Source: Kistimonas asteriae (GTDB lineage: Bacteria > Pseudomonadota > Gammaproteobacteria > Pseudomonadales > Endozoicomonadaceae). From it: a DNA stretch of 64,000 nucleotides. Of the stretch, positions 44,853-56,110 are shown piece by piece. The number at the start of each line of letters is the position of its first letter. The stretch's first letter is position 1. The notes under the pieces are model-generated. The model saw nothing but the letters and a program-made list of their open reading frames with translations. It did not search any database and had not been told where the DNA came from. The translations under genes and the position numbers were made by a program. The DNA is taken from assembly GCF_018263925.1 (NCBI RefSeq), contig NZ_JAEVHF010000002.1, forward strand, positions 62,001-126,000, read 5' to 3'.

Positions 44853-46952
44853 ATGCACACGTTTTTTGTTGCACCCACACATTATGGGGTTGGTCTTACG
44901 TCCGTTGCCCTGGGTATGGTTCGCGCCCTTGATAAGCTCGGATGCCGCGTCTGTTTCTTCAAGCCGGTAGCCCAGCCGCGTCCGGGTGAAAATGGCCCTG
45001 AGCGTTCCGTGGAAATGGCCCGCTCCGTGCTCAGCCAGCAAACCGTTCAGCCGATCACCATGAACCGTGTGGAAGATTTGCTGGGTGACAATAAATCCGA
45101 CGTTCTGATGGAAGAGATCGTCGCCAACTTCGACCGCGCCTGCGCCGGTGCGGATGTGGTTATCGTTGAAGGTCTGATCCCGACCCGTGACGCGCCTTAT
45201 GTGCCACGCCTGAACAGCGAAATCGCCAAGACCCTGAACAGCAAGGTGGTTCTGGTTGGCCAGCGTGACGAAGATGAAACCCTGGCAGACGTCGCGGACC
45301 AGTTGGAAATCGCGGCAGACAACTACGGTGGTTTGTGCAGCAAGTACGTACTGGGCTATGTCCTGAACAAGATGGACGAAGCGAGCCTGGCTGAACTGAA
45401 TCCTGACGGTGAGTTCAAGCCACTGCCGGACATCGCCTGCAACCGCGCTATGCCCATGGGCTACATCCCCATGCGTGAAGAGCTGTCAGCCGCCCGTACC
45501 CGGGATATTGCTGACAACCTCGGCGCTGAAATCCTGTTTGAAGGTGAAATAAACCAGCGTCGTGTGACCTCCCGTGTGCTGTGCGCGCGCACTGCCGCGA
45601 ACATGGCTCACCACCTGAAGCCTGGCACCCTGATCATCACCCCTGGCGACCGTGACGACGTCATCCTGGCGACCTCTATGGCTGCACAGAATGGTGTGCC
45701 CCTGGCTGGTCTGTTGATCACCGGTGGTAACCAGCCGGCAGACTCTATCATCAACCTGGTCAAGCCTTCCCTGCTGAGCAGTGGCCTGCCCGTGTTAATG
45801 ACTGAATCCAGCTCCTACGAAACCGCAACTCGCATGGACCGTATGCACAACAGCGTACCGGCCGATGACCTGGAGCGGATCGAGATGGTCATGGAGACCG
45901 TGGCTGATCACATCAATGTGGACTGGCTGCAGAGCGCGATTGCCACCACCGTTGAATCCCGTCTTTCTCCGCCGGCATTCCGTTACCAGCTGGTACGCAA
46001 GGCGCAACAGGCCAACAAGCGTGTTGTTCTACCGGAAGGTGATGAGCCGCGTACGATCCGTGCGGCGGTTATCTGTCAGGAACGTGGTATTGCCAACTGT
46101 GTCCTGCTGGGCAAGCGTGAGGTGATCGAGGCTGTGGCTGAAAGCCAGGGCATCACCCTGCCGGAAGGTCTGGAAATTCTGGATCCTGAGACCACTCGTA
46201 CCCAGTATATTGACCCGATGGTTGAGCTGCGTAAGAGCAAAGGTCTGACTGCACCGATGGCGGAAGCGCAACTGGAAGACACGGTTGTTCTGGGCACCAT
46301 GATGCTGGCTATGAATGACGTTGACGGTCTGGTTTCCGGTGCGGTTCACACCACCGCGAACACTATCCGTCCTGCGTTCCAGTTGATCAAGACCCGTCCT
46401 GATGCCGCGAACGTTTCCTCCATCTTCTTCATGCTGATGCCGGAACAGGTACTGGTTTACGGTGACTGCGCCGTTAACCCGGATCCGACCGCTGAACAGC
46501 TGGCTGACATCGCCATTCAGAGCGCTGATTCTGCCGCCGCATTCGGTGTTGACCCCCGCGTCGCCATGATTAGTTACAGCACCGGCGACTCCGGCATCGG
46601 CAGCGATGTTGAGAAAGTCCGTGAAGCGACCCGTATCGCCCGCGAGCGTCGCCCTGACCTGATGATCGACGGTCCGCTGCAGTACGACGCGGCGTCTGTC
46701 GAAGACGTTGCCCGCAGCAAGGCACCGAACAGTGATGTTGCCGGCCGCGCCACCGTATTTGTATTCCCCGACCTGAACACCGGAAACACCACTTACAAGG
46801 CGGTACAGCGTAGCGCCAACGTCGTAAGTGTCGGCCCGATGCTCCAGGGTCTCCGTAAGCCCGTTAACGACCTGTCCCGCGGCGCGCTGGTAGACGACAT
46901 TGTCTACACCATCGCCCTGACTGCGATTCAGGCCGACGCCGGGCAACAGTAA
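44853..46952 (+). CDS. pta: Phosphate acetyltransferase, long form
   Basis: This 699-residue enzyme converts acetyl-CoA and phosphate to acetyl phosphate and CoA. It has the three-part layout of the long proteobacterial Pta: a BioD/P-loop-like N-terminal domain ([23 protein letters not shown], about 1-200), a DRTGG domain (about 215-330), and the catalytic PTA/PTB domain (about 370-695) with [38 protein letters not shown] and [20 protein letters not shown]. Length is close to E. coli Pta. The usual partner ackA is not next to it. PflB follows after 68 bp on the same strand, so acetyl-CoA made by PflB can feed straight into this enzyme. Confidence 0.96.
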   Translation: MHTFFVAPTHYGVGLTSVALGMVRALDKLGCRVCFFKPVAQPRPGENGPERSVEMARSVLSQQTVQPITMNRVEDLLGDNKSDVLMEEIVANFDRACAGADVVIVEGLIPTRDAPYVPRLNSEIAKTLNSKVVLVGQRDEDETLADVADQLEIAADNYGGLCSKYVLGYVLNKMDEASLAELNPDGEFKPLPDIACNRAMPMGYIPMREELSAARTRDIADNLGAEILFEGEINQRRVTSRVLCARTAANMAHHLKPGTLIITPGDRDDVILATSMAAQNGVPLAGLLITGGNQPADSIINLVKPSLLSSGLPVLMTESSSYETATRMDRMHNSVPADDLERIEMVMETVADHINVDWLQSAIATTVESRLSPPAFRYQLVRKAQQANKRVVLPEGDEPRTIRAAVICQERGIANCVLLGKREVIEAVAESQGITLPEGLEILDPETTRTQYIDPMVELRKSKGLTAPMAEAQLEDTVVLGTMMLAMNDVDGLVSGAVHTTANTIRPAFQLIKTRPDAANVSSIFFMLMPEQVLVYGDCAVNPDPTAEQLADIAIQSADSAAAFGVDPRVAMISYSTGDSGIGSDVEKVREATRIARERRPDLMIDGPLQYDAASVEDVARSKAPNSDVAGRATVFVFPDLNTGNTTYKAVQRSANVVSVGPMLQGLRKPVNDLSRGALVDDIVYTIALTAIQADAGQQ

Positions 46953-46960
46953 AAGATGGT

Positions 46961-46984
46961 AGGGCAGTCCCCATGGGCTGCCCT
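46961..46984 (+). other. Hairpin between pta and pflB
   Basis: A 7-bp GC-rich stem, agggcag (46961-46967) with ctgccct (46978-46984), has a 10-base loop. It is not followed by a U-run. It may set the relative amounts of pta and pflB message by attenuation or protection from nucleases. Confidence 0.35.
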
Positions 46985-47020
46985 GTCTGTCAGTTAACGA
47001 GAAGCACAGTAGGTATAGCC

Positions 47021-49297
47021 ATGACAACTGAAACCATGAGCGCCGCCTGGGAAGGTTTCGAGCACGGTCAGTGGACAGAGTCCGTTGACGTTCGTGACTT
47101 CATCCAGAAAAACTACACCCCGTTTGAAGGGGATCACACCTTCCTGGCCGGCCCGACTGAGGCCACTGACAAGCTGTGGATTGACGTCCTGGAAGGCATC
47201 AAGGTCGAGAACAAGACCCACGCGCCGCTGGATTTCGACACCAAGCTGCCGTCTACCATCACCAGCCACGATGCCGGTTACATCATCAAGGACCTGGAGA
47301 CCATCGTTGGTCTGCAGACTGATGCGCCCCTGAAGCGTGCGATCCTGCCGAACGGCGGTATCCGCATGGTTGAGGCTTCCTGTGAAGCGTACAACCGTGA
47401 GCTGGACGCTGATACCCTGAAGATCTTCACCGAGTACCGCAAGACTCACAACCAGGGTGTTTTCGACGTCTACACCAAGTCCATCCGTGACTGCCGTAAG
47501 TCCGGTGTTCTGACCGGTCTGCCCGATGCCTACGGACGTGGCCGTATCATTGGTGACTACCGTCGTGTTGCCCTGTACGGCATCGACGCCCTGATGAAGG
47601 ACAAGGCACGTTCTCACGCGTCCCTGGAAGAAAAACTGAATGCCGGCGAAGACCTGGAAGCGACGATTCGTCTGCGCGAAGAGATCTTCGACCAGTACCG
47701 TGCCCTGCAGCAGATGAAAGAGATGGCCGCCAAGTACGGCTGCGATATCTCCGGTCCTGCAACCAACGCCCGTGAAGCGGTTCAATGGACCTACTTCGGT
47801 TACCTGGCTGCGGTTAAATCCCAGAATGGCGCTGCCATGTCCCTGGGCCGTGCCTCCACCTTCCTGGATATCTACATCCAGCGTGACCTGGACAACGGCA
47901 CCATCACTGAGCAGGAAGCTCAGGAATACATCGACCACTTCGTCATGAAGCTGCGTATGGTGCGTTTCCTGCGTACTCCTGACTATGATCAGTTGTTCTC
48001 CGGAGATCCTATCTGGGCGACTGAGTCCATCGGTGGTATGGGTCTGGACGGCCGTACCCTGGTCAGCAAGACCAGCTTCCGTTTCCTGAACACCCTGTAC
48101 AACATGGGCCCGAGCCCGGAGCCGAACATCACTGTTCTGTGGTCCGAGCAGCTGCCCCAGGGCTTCAAGGAGTACTGTGCGAAGGTTTCCATCGACACCA
48201 GCTCCATCCAGTACGAAAACGATGACCTGATGCGTCCTGACATGGACAGCGACGATTACGCCATCGCCTGCTGCGTATCACCGATGATCGTTGGTAAGCA
48301 GATGCAGTTCTTCGGCGCTCGTGCCAACCTGGCCAAGACCCTGCTGTACGCAATCAACGGCGGTGTGGACGAGAAGCTGAAGACCCAGATCGGTCCCAAG
48401 ACTGACGCAATCACTGCGGACGTACTGGAATACGAAGACGTTTACAACCGTCTGGACAACTTCATGGACTGGCTGGCAACCCAGTACGTGACTGCACTGA
48501 ACTGCATTCACTACATGCACGACAAGTACAGCTACGAAGCCGCCCTGATGGCGCTGCACGACCGTGACGTTTATCGCACCATGGCGTGTGGTATCGCGGG
48601 TCTGTCCATCGCGGCGGACTCCCTGTCTGCCATCAAGTACGCGAAAGTTAAGCCGGTACGTGACGAAAACGGTATTGCCGTCGATTTCGAAATCGAAGGT
48701 GACTATCCGAAGTTCGGTAACAACGATGACCGCGTTGACAGCATCGCTTGCGAGCTGGTGGAAAGCTTCATGAAGAAGGTTGCTTCCCACAAGACTTACC
48801 GTAACGCGGTACCGACCCAGTCTATCCTGACCATCACTTCTAACGTTGTGTATGGCAAGAAGACCGGTAACACCCCGGACGGTCGTCGTGCAGGTCAGCC
48901 TTTCGGTCCTGGCGCCAACCCGATGCACGGCCGTGACACCAGCGGTGCGGTTGCATCCCTGAGCTCTGTGGCTAAACTGCCTTTCGCCTATGCGAAAGAC
49001 GGTATCTCCTACACCTTCTCCATTGTGCCGAAGGCGCTGGGCAAGGACGACGGCAACCGTCAGCGTAACCTGGCCGGCCTGCTGGACGGTTACTTCCACC
49101 ACGAAGATTCCCGTGAAGGTGGTCAGCACCTGAACGTGAACGTGCTGAACCGTGAAATGCTGGAAGACGCCGTGGAGAACCCGGAGAAGTACCCAAGCCT
49201 GACCATCCGTGTGTCTGGCTACGCGGTACGCTTCAACTCTCTGACCCCAGAGCAGCAGCGCGACGTTATTACCCGTACCTTTACTGCGACAATGTAA
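47021..49297 (+). CDS. pflB: Formate C-acetyltransferase (pyruvate formate-lyase)
   Basis: This 758-residue glycyl-radical enzyme converts pyruvate and CoA to acetyl-CoA and formate without oxygen. The catalytic cysteine pair is C417-C418 (IACCVSP) and the radical glycine is G733 in RVSGYAVRF, each one position from E. coli PflB (760 residues). I chose the ATG at 47021 ([13 protein letters not shown]) because it aligns with the family; an in-frame ATG at 46973 lies inside the upstream hairpin. The activating enzyme gene pflA, often adjacent, is not in the window. The downstream gene is an unrelated orphan behind a strong terminator. Codon use is core-like (GC-rich, many CTG and CGT), consistent with high expression. 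Confidence 0.97.
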   Translation: MTTETMSAAWEGFEHGQWTESVDVRDFIQKNYTPFEGDHTFLAGPTEATDKLWIDVLEGIKVENKTHAPLDFDTKLPSTITSHDAGYIIKDLETIVGLQTDAPLKRAILPNGGIRMVEASCEAYNRELDADTLKIFTEYRKTHNQGVFDVYTKSIRDCRKSGVLTGLPDAYGRGRIIGDYRRVALYGIDALMKDKARSHASLEEKLNAGEDLEATIRLREEIFDQYRALQQMKEMAAKYGCDISGPATNAREAVQWTYFGYLAAVKSQNGAAMSLGRASTFLDIYIQRDLDNGTITEQEAQEYIDHFVMKLRMVRFLRTPDYDQLFSGDPIWATESIGGMGLDGRTLVSKTSFRFLNTLYNMGPSPEPNITVLWSEQLPQGFKEYCAKVSIDTSSIQYENDDLMRPDMDSDDYAIACCVSPMIVGKQMQFFGARANLAKTLLYAINGGVDEKLKTQIGPKTDAITADVLEYEDVYNRLDNFMDWLATQYVTALNCIHYMHDKYSYEAALMALHDRDVYRTMACGIAGLSIAADSLSAIKYAKVKPVRDENGIAVDFEIEGDYPKFGNNDDRVDSIACELVESFMKKVASHKTYRNAVPTQSILTITSNVVYGKKTGNTPDGRRAGQPFGPGANPMHGRDTSGAVASLSSVAKLPFAYAKDGISYTFSIVPKALGKDDGNRQRNLAGLLDGYFHHEDSREGGQHLNVNVLNREMLEDAVENPEKYPSLTIRVSGYAVRFNSLTPEQQRDVITRTFTATM

Positions 49298-49312
49298 AGA
49301 CGACAAACAAGC

Positions 49313-49337
49313 CCGACAGTGTCGCTGACACTGTCGG
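49313..49337 (+). other. Perfect 11-bp hairpin after pflB
   Basis: The arms ccgacagtgtc (49313-49323) and gacactgtcgg (49327-49337) are perfectly complementary around a 3-base loop. It begins 16 bp after the pflB stop. No U-run follows, and the real terminator comes 80 bp later, so this is probably a 3'-end stabiliser of the pflB message. Confidence 0.55.
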
Positions 49338-49415
49338 CTACCAAACATGGAATGACTGTGAGAGGTAGTTAAGGCGGAAAACAGTGACCCCTGTTTTCAA
49401 TGCCAGGGATTTTTT

Positions 49416-49441
49416 ACCGGCCCATGTGGCCGGTTTTTTTA
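49416..49441 (+). terminator. Intrinsic terminator of the pta-pflB unit
   Basis: The stem accggcc (49416-49422) with ggccggt (49428-49434) closes a 5-base loop and is followed directly by a run of T. This is a textbook Rho-independent terminator. Confidence 0.93.
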
Positions 49442-49527
49442 TGTCTGCTGATTGTAAGGCATTTGAATTGAACTAACTGATACATCGCCTGTCTGATGCT
49501 TGTGAAATCCAACAGAGAGGCAAGGGA

Positions 49528-52500
49528 ATGGCACAGGCTCCAGGTCCAAGAACACCTTCAGAAACACCTCCAAGTACACCACCTGCAGTGCGACGATCGG
49601 GGGGGGCGCATGCGCAGGCCATGCGTGGCCGCATGCAAACGACCCATGTCAGTGTGCCACCGGGTTTTGAACGTTATTTTGCATCACCAGAATCAAGTGT
49701 AAGTGCTTCAGCAAGCGAAGTATTACCGCATTGGAAAAGAAAAGTAGCCGTTGTTTCAGTGGGTGAATTAACTGAGTCGTTGGAGCAACGTGTTTCAAAA
49801 GCGAGTGATTTTAAAGTTTTTCATAAATACGAACTGGTTGATGTGGAAAAGGTCATTAAGGATGCCGAATCACTTGATCCAAATAAAAAACGAGCTCTTT
49901 TGACCATCAATGAAGCAATAGATAAGAGGTACTTAAATCCAGAGAGTGTTATTGTTCCTGGAGAGTGGGAATGGGAAGAACCGCTTGAAACTAATGTTGT
50001 CAAACCAATGTTTGAAGCAGCACAAATTATAACCGGTGATCGAAATGTCGTTGATGTCGAAATAGAAAAATTAATGGAAATAAGGAAGGCGTTGCATGCG
50101 ACTGAATCTGGCGCATGGAAACAGGTTTTTGCGAAAATATGGTTTTATAAAGCATCCTTGTTTTTCAAAGCATTACTTGCTTACGGGGGGAAAGGGTATT
50201 GTCAGGATTCGGCTAAGTCTCAATTAATGATGATGATGATGTATGGTTGTCATAATGAGTTGTACTGTTTGTTACCTGCACGACTTATAGAAGAAATTAA
50301 GAATAATATGGGGGTTGAAAAATTTGAGGAACAAGATCTTTCGAAACGAACAGTAATTATTGATAAATTAAAAGAATATCTTGAAAAAAGAGAAATATTA
50401 GAACGTTATGTCAGCGAGGAACAAGGAGTAGGATCCGGTCAATATAAAGCCTCTGCTGAAATTGAGCAAATAAAACAGGAGTGGGGCTATGAATCTACGA
50501 AGCAAAAGGTGATAGAGATTTTGGCAGGTTCCGCTACTGACGATTCTATTGATATATCGTCATTACCGCCATTAGAGATGTTTCTGGATAGAGAAGGTAA
50601 TCTTTTCCCACATACAACCTGTGTATTGCAGTATACATTATTAATAGCTCAAAAATTAGATGATCATAAATATATGATGCAAGCATTGCGTTCTGTTAAG
50701 AGAATGTTTTTTAAACTAAAAGTAGAGGATAAAGAGATTGCTCAATCCTTCTGGTATTTCAGGGTTTTTCAGTACCTGGAGTATCTTCAAACTCTTGCAC
50801 TAAAATCAAGGCTTAAAAAGCGCAATATTAACTCGATCTTAGGTGTATTGCGCGAGATGATATCTGAAAAAAAACTGTTGTCTTCGCTTTGTCTAGGGTC
50901 AAATGTTCTCGAAAAAGCAGTGGAAAATATAGAATCGTTAATGAGAATTAACTGTGAATGTGATGATATTCGAAGTGTTCTATTAAAAGAAGTCGAAGAA
51001 AGAAATAAATTAGAGTTAAGACGACAGCTGGTTAGGAAGATAGTAGCTTGTGATATTGATCGCGCTAATGCGGAAATACAAGCTCGAGAATACCGGCGGC
51101 CTGAACATGCTAAGCCTCTGGATATAGATGATAGGGATATGGCTAATTCCCATGATGTACGTATGCACTATGAAATTCTTGTGCTTTCATGGTGTTTTTT
51201 TGATGATGGGGTAGCTAGAGTTCATGTTTTAGAAAATATTCAAAAAAACCTATTGGCAAAAAAAATACCAATACATGATGAGGGTTTGTTATCAAAGATG
51301 TGGCTTGTTTTACTAATTGATGTGTTTGTGATTTTAACGAATGAATTAAAGGAAGAGGAAGACTTATTATTTGACCGAGCTTACCGATTGATTGAATATG
51401 CGATAAGAAACGGTATCCATGAAAATTTATCTGTTATACACCTTAAGTTACTAGAAAATGCTCTTGAAACTACATCAAATCGGAGGGATGAAGCGAGGGG
51501 GTTATATCAAGATGTATATAATGCTCGGATGAATTTACCCGGAGCTCACGAGGCTGAGGATGCTTCAGTGATGCCTAAGGAACCTTCATCTGATGAACAA
51601 TTATCTGATGAAGAAGGGGAGGGGGTGAAAGGGAGCTATGATGTAACGGTACCTGAAAAAAGCGATAAGGCCGTAACTGTAACGCCGCAATCCCTAAAGG
51701 TAAAGCAAGCTGGTTTATCAAGGGGAGCAGAGGCTGAGGTAAAAATTAAAATATGTGGTTATGATCCTGTTGACATAAAACGACACCTTGAGACTCAATG
51801 TGATGAACTAGGTCATTTTATTGATGAGCTTTATAGTCAAAGGCACAGCGGGCTTGGACCATATCTACGCAAAGAGAAGGAAGTAAAGGGTCTTATAGTG
51901 ATAGTTGAGGCTTTAAAAAATCAAGTGCTGCGGCCTGGAACTGTATCTGTTGAACCCTCATGGGGCTATAATAAACAGAAATTCATTGATGCCTGTTATC
52001 AAAGTAAATACTTGGAAGAGAGTGATGCAAGAGGCATCATATTTTATGTTGCCGGCTTGCCAGATGAAAATGTAGAGCAGGATCCAGACTATATACGGAA
52101 ATTAAGTCTGCTCAGGGTGTGTCTTAGCAAAATTCAACAGCCAGTCTATAAACAGTTATTTATGTGGTCTTGGTTTTATAAGGTTATGCCTTTGTTTAAT
52201 AGATTTGTTCTTTCTCAAGAACAAATCTTGATGACAGCTGATGATAGGAGAACATTGCTTGACTTGGTAAAATTCGGTTTCTGTTTTAATGCGCACTTGC
52301 TTTTAGAACCAGACTGGTTGAAACAAACTTTAGATAAAGAAGATAGTGAATGGTTTCCAGCTGTTGATGAAACAACACGCAGTTTTATCTTGACAAAAAT
52401 CCATGAATATTTTGATGCTATAGAAAAGAAAAAATCATCATTAGTAGAAGCTCAGAAAGGTCAAGAATTAACAGGGCAGCAGGGTTTACCCTCTGATCAA

Positions 52501-55500
52501 GAAGAAAGTGATACTGTATATTTTACTCAGTTTTGGTCGCCAGCCGATGCAGTGGAGGAAGTTGAAAAAATACTGTGGGATAGACAGTATGAGAGTACTA
52601 TTAATGAACGATGCCTACCCCCACTGAGTAATTATGAAACGGAAAGTGGTGGTGTTAAAGAGAATTCATTAGATGTCATAATGAATCTTCTTTTGATTAG
52701 ATATAGGGTGAAAGAAGATTCGATTATTGGGGATAAACTGGAGTCCATCCAGATTGCTATTGACAAAGTTGATGTGCGCGATAGAAAGTTGCTGTCAGCG
52801 TTTTTCCTTTATAGGTTGATTGATTTTTGGGAGTACTTTTTCAATCATGAGGCCCCAAGAGCAACAGTATGGAGTTACATTGAGCTTATAGCAGAAATGG
52901 TCAGATGGACGCTTGTTAGAGGTATACACCAGTCACAGTATATTGAACAATGGTTTTTAGAGAAGTCGCTGAGACTATTAGATCGTTTTTCGCAGCAGGG
53001 CGTTGAGAATTATAAGGATATTCAGGCGAAGATATTTGAGGAGCTATGGGGACAAAAATTAGATAAAACAACACAATTGGTTAGCCAGCTTGTGAACGAC
53101 GAAATTGAAGATTCTGATGCCGAAAATAGAACAAAAGATGAACCTCTTAACGTTGAGCGTGCTTTAACGGTGACGGGAGATGAATTCAATAGTTACGAGT
53201 TACATGAACACTTTTTGTATGTGCTTTTATGCTGGTATCGACCTATATCAAATGAAAATAGGTTGAAAATTTTTGAAAGTGTATTAAGGAATGTTTTTGA
53301 TCAAGATATTTTTGATGATGATATAAAAGACCTGCTTTTAAGATTGTTGCTGATTCGAATGACACAGTATTCAGATTGGATAACCCCACAAAAAATTAAA
53401 GATAAAGATGCTTGTACTAATCAATTGTTAGGTATTGTTAAATTGTCAGTTGAACACGATATTCAAGAGAGATTACCTGTTGATTGGTTAGAAGTGCTGC
53501 ATGTAGCACTTGTTAGCATTTCGAATGCAGAAAATAGAAAAGACGGAGGGGAAGGTGAGATTATTAATGTTGCTTTGGCAAAAGGGTTATCCGAGTCAGT
53601 TGCAAGGAGTCTTCATAGTAAAGAAGCGCATTTCTCTGCACTGTTACCAACCCCTGTGGAGAAAATCAGTGATGATGAGTCATCGATAGAAAGTAGAGAA
53701 GATATCGAAATTGATGATATCGATAGCTATGTTGATAACATACTCATGAAACGAGAGTCTTATCCCCCGGTTCTTATGAGCGACCTCGGCCATACCAGGG
53801 GTAAGTACTTGTCGTTTGTTGGTAAGCACAAGGAACTCACCCACGATAATGTGACGGATATTCTGAACTATCTTTTGCGCGTTGATTATGAGATTTCTGA
53901 GGCGGAAGATGTGGAAAATGCGCTCAGGCCCGTTCAATCAGTTATTCCGTGTATTGTAGCGGGAGAAGACCATCAACGTTGTGCAAAACTATTTATGCAC
54001 ATGATGATGGTGAATTTGCAACGTTTGTACATTTATCAATGTGCTGGTAAATCTCTTGATGAATATGAGGTTGAATGTCTGGAACTGTTTTCTGGCTATT
54101 TAAACTGGTGCTTCGAACAAGGATTTAATCAATGGTTTGAACGGGATGAAGTTGACCATGTTTTAGGGGTTTTGAATTATTTTGAGAATCGTCAAATTAT
54201 ATTGATTTCTGACAGCATGAAGATAATAGTGGATGATTATGTGATAAGAAGAGTAATGGATACTTATTACGAAGGTGAAAACATCGAATTAGAGTCAGAT
54301 CAGTCGCTTCGACACTTAACACTGAAGGAGATCGCAAATAATGCCTTGCCTGCCAGTCTATCCCCGCAGGAGGGTGCTGAAGCTGCGATTTGTAATGAAA
54401 TAGTCTTTGCTGATAAGACTGTGCCGATTGTAGAGATTATTGAACAATTGTTATGGTGTGAAGATGCGCAATGTCCAATCGCGGTTTGTCGCACTACGAC
54501 ATGTGCTAGCCGACTTTTCAAACGCATAGAAAATAATGCTTTAAAAACAAGAATGTATAGGAATATGTTTTTGCACGCTATTGAATCTCATCGTGCTTCG
54601 GAGACAGCCTTTGTGGTTCAAAATCTACCAGAAAGTACAACATCTGATTTTCATCTGGTTGTTAAAGATGGTCTTATGTATATACAGCAACTGAGATTGA
54701 TGTATTTACGCACTCCAACGGTAGAATTGCAGGATCAGAACAGCTTGAAAGGTACAAGTATTCCAGAAGGAATGGCGATGCGTAGGTACTTTCGGGCAGA
54801 GGCATTTAACAGTGCTTTGCAGGCCAAAGCGAACAGTCCTGGTGGGGCTATCCCTCTAGAAGAATGTGGCATTATTTTAGGACCTGAATGGAGAAATCAG
54901 CTCAGTGGTTTGATTTTGTCAGGTGAAGTCAATCGAGTCATGAATCTTGAAAACATTGCAGCCTCAAAACCTGTCCCTTTTTGGCGCCATATTGATACCA
55001 AAGACATTAAAGTGGATATTAAATTTGTGTGTGACGTTTGTTTGCACTATCAGAGGCAACCTGTTGAGCAACGAGATGAGGAGCTGTATGAAAATTATAA
55101 GTTGCTCGTAAATCAATTTCATAATGATAACCCAGAGGCTTTCTGGTTAGTTAATAATGATAAAAACATACAATCGAAAATTGCTATTTTCTCACTACTT
55201 ACCTGTGAAAGTCGGCAAAATCTTAATGAAGTAGAACCCGACTCTTTGAAGCAAGTCGTGCTTGACAGTATGTGTATACGCTATCCGAGAGAAGATGTGG
55301 ATATCCGTCAAATTAAGAATCAAGCTAATAATTTGTTGCGGAGAGGAGTTAGGGCAACTAATTGGCAAAGCCTTGTGAGGATTTATGTGCAGTTTTTTTA
55401 TGGGAAGAGTAACCCAATCACAAAGCCAGAAATAAAATTGATGGAGAGACTGGAGAATCGACTTCAAAAGAAATCGGCTGATCTTTTAAGTTTTGATAGC

Positions 55501-55575
55501 TTTGATAATGATTATAACCTGTCGTGTTTAGAGGCAATCTACTGGCATAAATTATGGAGCAGGTTAACTATTTAA
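49528..55575 (+). CDS. Orphan 2,015-residue all-helical repeat protein
   Basis: I recognise no family. After a Pro/Ser/Thr-rich N-terminus (1-65) the protein is charged and strongly helical. A large module occurs about three times, diverged. Anchors are KQVFAKIWFYKASLFF (about 197), KQLFMWSWFYKVMPLF (about 873) and AKLFMHMMMVNLQRLY (about 1484); a second anchor pair is HYEILVLSWCFF (about 546) and HFLYVLLCWYRP (about 1227). Linkers near 665-720 and 975-995 are acidic and disordered. There is no signal peptide or membrane helix. The gene is clearly AT-rich with many AAA/ATA/TTA codons, unlike pflB next to it, which suggests separate acquisition. A ribosome-binding site (GAGAGG) precedes the ATG. 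A scaffold or host-directed effector is possible, but function is unknown. Residues 234-238 are five Met in a row from an (ATG) repeat. Confidence 0.7.
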   Translation: MAQAPGPRTPSETPPSTPPAVRRSGGAHAQAMRGRMQTTHVSVPPGFERYFASPESSVSASASEVLPHWKRKVAVVSVGELTESLEQRVSKASDFKVFHKYELVDVEKVIKDAESLDPNKKRALLTINEAIDKRYLNPESVIVPGEWEWEEPLETNVVKPMFEAAQIITGDRNVVDVEIEKLMEIRKALHATESGAWKQVFAKIWFYKASLFFKALLAYGGKGYCQDSAKSQLMMMMMYGCHNELYCLLPARLIEEIKNNMGVEKFEEQDLSKRTVIIDKLKEYLEKREILERYVSEEQGVGSGQYKASAEIEQIKQEWGYESTKQKVIEILAGSATDDSIDISSLPPLEMFLDREGNLFPHTTCVLQYTLLIAQKLDDHKYMMQALRSVKRMFFKLKVEDKEIAQSFWYFRVFQYLEYLQTLALKSRLKKRNINSILGVLREMISEKKLLSSLCLGSNVLEKAVENIESLMRINCECDDIRSVLLKEVEERNKLELRRQLVRKIVACDIDRANAEIQAREYRRPEHAKPLDIDDRDMANSHDVRMHYEILVLSWCFFDDGVARVHVLENIQKNLLAKKIPIHDEGLLSKMWLVLLIDVFVILTNELKEEEDLLFDRAYRLIEYAIRNGIHENLSVIHLKLLENALETTSNRRDEARGLYQDVYNARMNLPGAHEAEDASVMPKEPSSDEQLSDEEGEGVKGSYDVTVPEKSDKAVTVTPQSLKVKQAGLSRGAEAEVKIKICGYDPVDIKRHLETQCDELGHFIDELYSQRHSGLGPYLRKEKEVKGLIVIVEALKNQVLRPGTVSVEPSWGYNKQKFIDACYQSKYLEESDARGIIFYVAGLPDENVEQDPDYIRKLSLLRVCLSKIQQPVYKQLFMWSWFYKVMPLFNRFVLSQEQILMTADDRRTLLDLVKFGFCFNAHLLLEPDWLKQTLDKEDSEWFPAVDETTRSFILTKIHEYFDAIEKKKSSLVEAQKGQELTGQQGLPSDQEESDTVYFTQFWSPADAVEEVEKILWDRQYESTINERCLPPLSNYETESGGVKENSLDVIMNLLLIRYRVKEDSIIGDKLESIQIAIDKVDVRDRKLLSAFFLYRLIDFWEYFFNHEAPRATVWSYIELIAEMVRWTLVRGIHQSQYIEQWFLEKSLRLLDRFSQQGVENYKDIQAKIFEELWGQKLDKTTQLVSQLVNDEIEDSDAENRTKDEPLNVERALTVTGDEFNSYELHEHFLYVLLCWYRPISNENRLKIFESVLRNVFDQDIFDDDIKDLLLRLLLIRMTQYSDWITPQKIKDKDACTNQLLGIVKLSVEHDIQERLPVDWLEVLHVALVSISNAENRKDGGEGEIINVALAKGLSESVARSLHSKEAHFSALLPTPVEKISDDESSIESREDIEIDDIDSYVDNILMKRESYPPVLMSDLGHTRGKYLSFVGKHKELTHDNVTDILNYLLRVDYEISEAEDVENALRPVQSVIPCIVAGEDHQRCAKLFMHMMMVNLQRLYIYQCAGKSLDEYEVECLELFSGYLNWCFEQGFNQWFERDEVDHVLGVLNYFENRQIILISDSMKIIVDDYVIRRVMDTYYEGENIELESDQSLRHLTLKEIANNALPASLSPQEGAEAAICNEIVFADKTVPIVEIIEQLLWCEDAQCPIAVCRTTTCASRLFKRIENNALKTRMYRNMFLHAIESHRASETAFVVQNLPESTTSDFHLVVKDGLMYIQQLRLMYLRTPTVELQDQNSLKGTSIPEGMAMRRYFRAEAFNSALQAKANSPGGAIPLEECGIILGPEWRNQLSGLILSGEVNRVMNLENIAASKPVPFWRHIDTKDIKVDIKFVCDVCLHYQRQPVEQRDEELYENYKLLVNQFHNDNPEAFWLVNNDKNIQSKIAIFSLLTCESRQNLNEVEPDSLKQVVLDSMCIRYPREDVDIRQIKNQANNLLRRGVRATNWQSLVRIYVQFFYGKSNPITKPEIKLMERLENRLQKKSADLLSFDSFDNDYNLSCLEAIYWHKLWSRLTI

Positions 55576-55584
55576 GCACCATGT

Positions 55585-55917
55585 TTACCAAGCATGTCCT
55601 ATTTCAATGGTCTGATGCCGCGTCGACATATAAATATAGCGCCCTTGCCCTGGGTAGAGCGTTACGGTTTCGGGAATAAAGTCACCCACATAGAAGGTGA
55701 TAATGTGATCGCTGGTATTCACAAAATAGTGGTAGTCTGCCAACCGGTAGTTTTTTCCTGGTTGTTCTGATGGTGTGTCGTCGTGCGGGGGGAGAGATGG
55801 CTGATGATTTTCAGTGGCTATCTCAATATCTGTCGCTTCATTTGCCATGATGGTTGTCATGCCGAGTGATATGAGTAAAGCACCTGCTGTCAAACTGGTT
55901 TGAATCCATGACCACAT
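55585..55917 (-). CDS. Small secreted hypothetical protein
   Basis: This 110-residue protein has a likely Sec signal peptide (SLTAGALLISLGMTTIMA, cleavage near residue 25), then an acidic Pro-rich linker (26-54) and a compact beta-rich domain (HYFVNTSDHIITFYVGDF, YPGQGRYIYMS). No family was recognised. It converges with the 2,015-residue gene, 9 bp apart. A periplasmic location is likely. Confidence 0.6.
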   Translation of the reverse strand: MWSWIQTSLTAGALLISLGMTTIMANEATDIEIATENHQPSLPPHDDTPSEQPGKNYRLADYHYFVNTSDHIITFYVGDFIPETVTLYPGQGRYIYMSTRHQTIEIGHAW

Positions 55918-56110
55918 AATTACTTCTCCTTGAAAACGGCTTTACATCCTTGCTGTTGTCTATACGGGGTCAAGCCTTTTACCTGTCTGAACACCGTTAT
56001 TCTTATTTTTGATAACGTGCTGACAATAAAGTTCCCGATTCTGACCAGGCAATAGTGCACGGCGCTGAAGGCCTGATTGAGGGCTGACTATAAGGCTTGT
56101 TGTTTCCAGG
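55918..56110. other. Intergenic spacer
   Basis: This 193-bp spacer lies between two minus-strand genes. It should carry the promoter of the small secreted protein gene on its left side. No structured element stood out. Confidence 0.3.

Noticed and set aside
45795..49348. Long minus-strand frames inside pta and pflB
   Set aside because: They are antisense shadows caused by strong codon bias in highly expressed core genes.
50227..50241. (ATG)5 run giving five Met residues in the 2,015-residue protein
   Set aside because: A short microsatellite within a coding frame. It might vary between strains but nothing else suggests phase variation.
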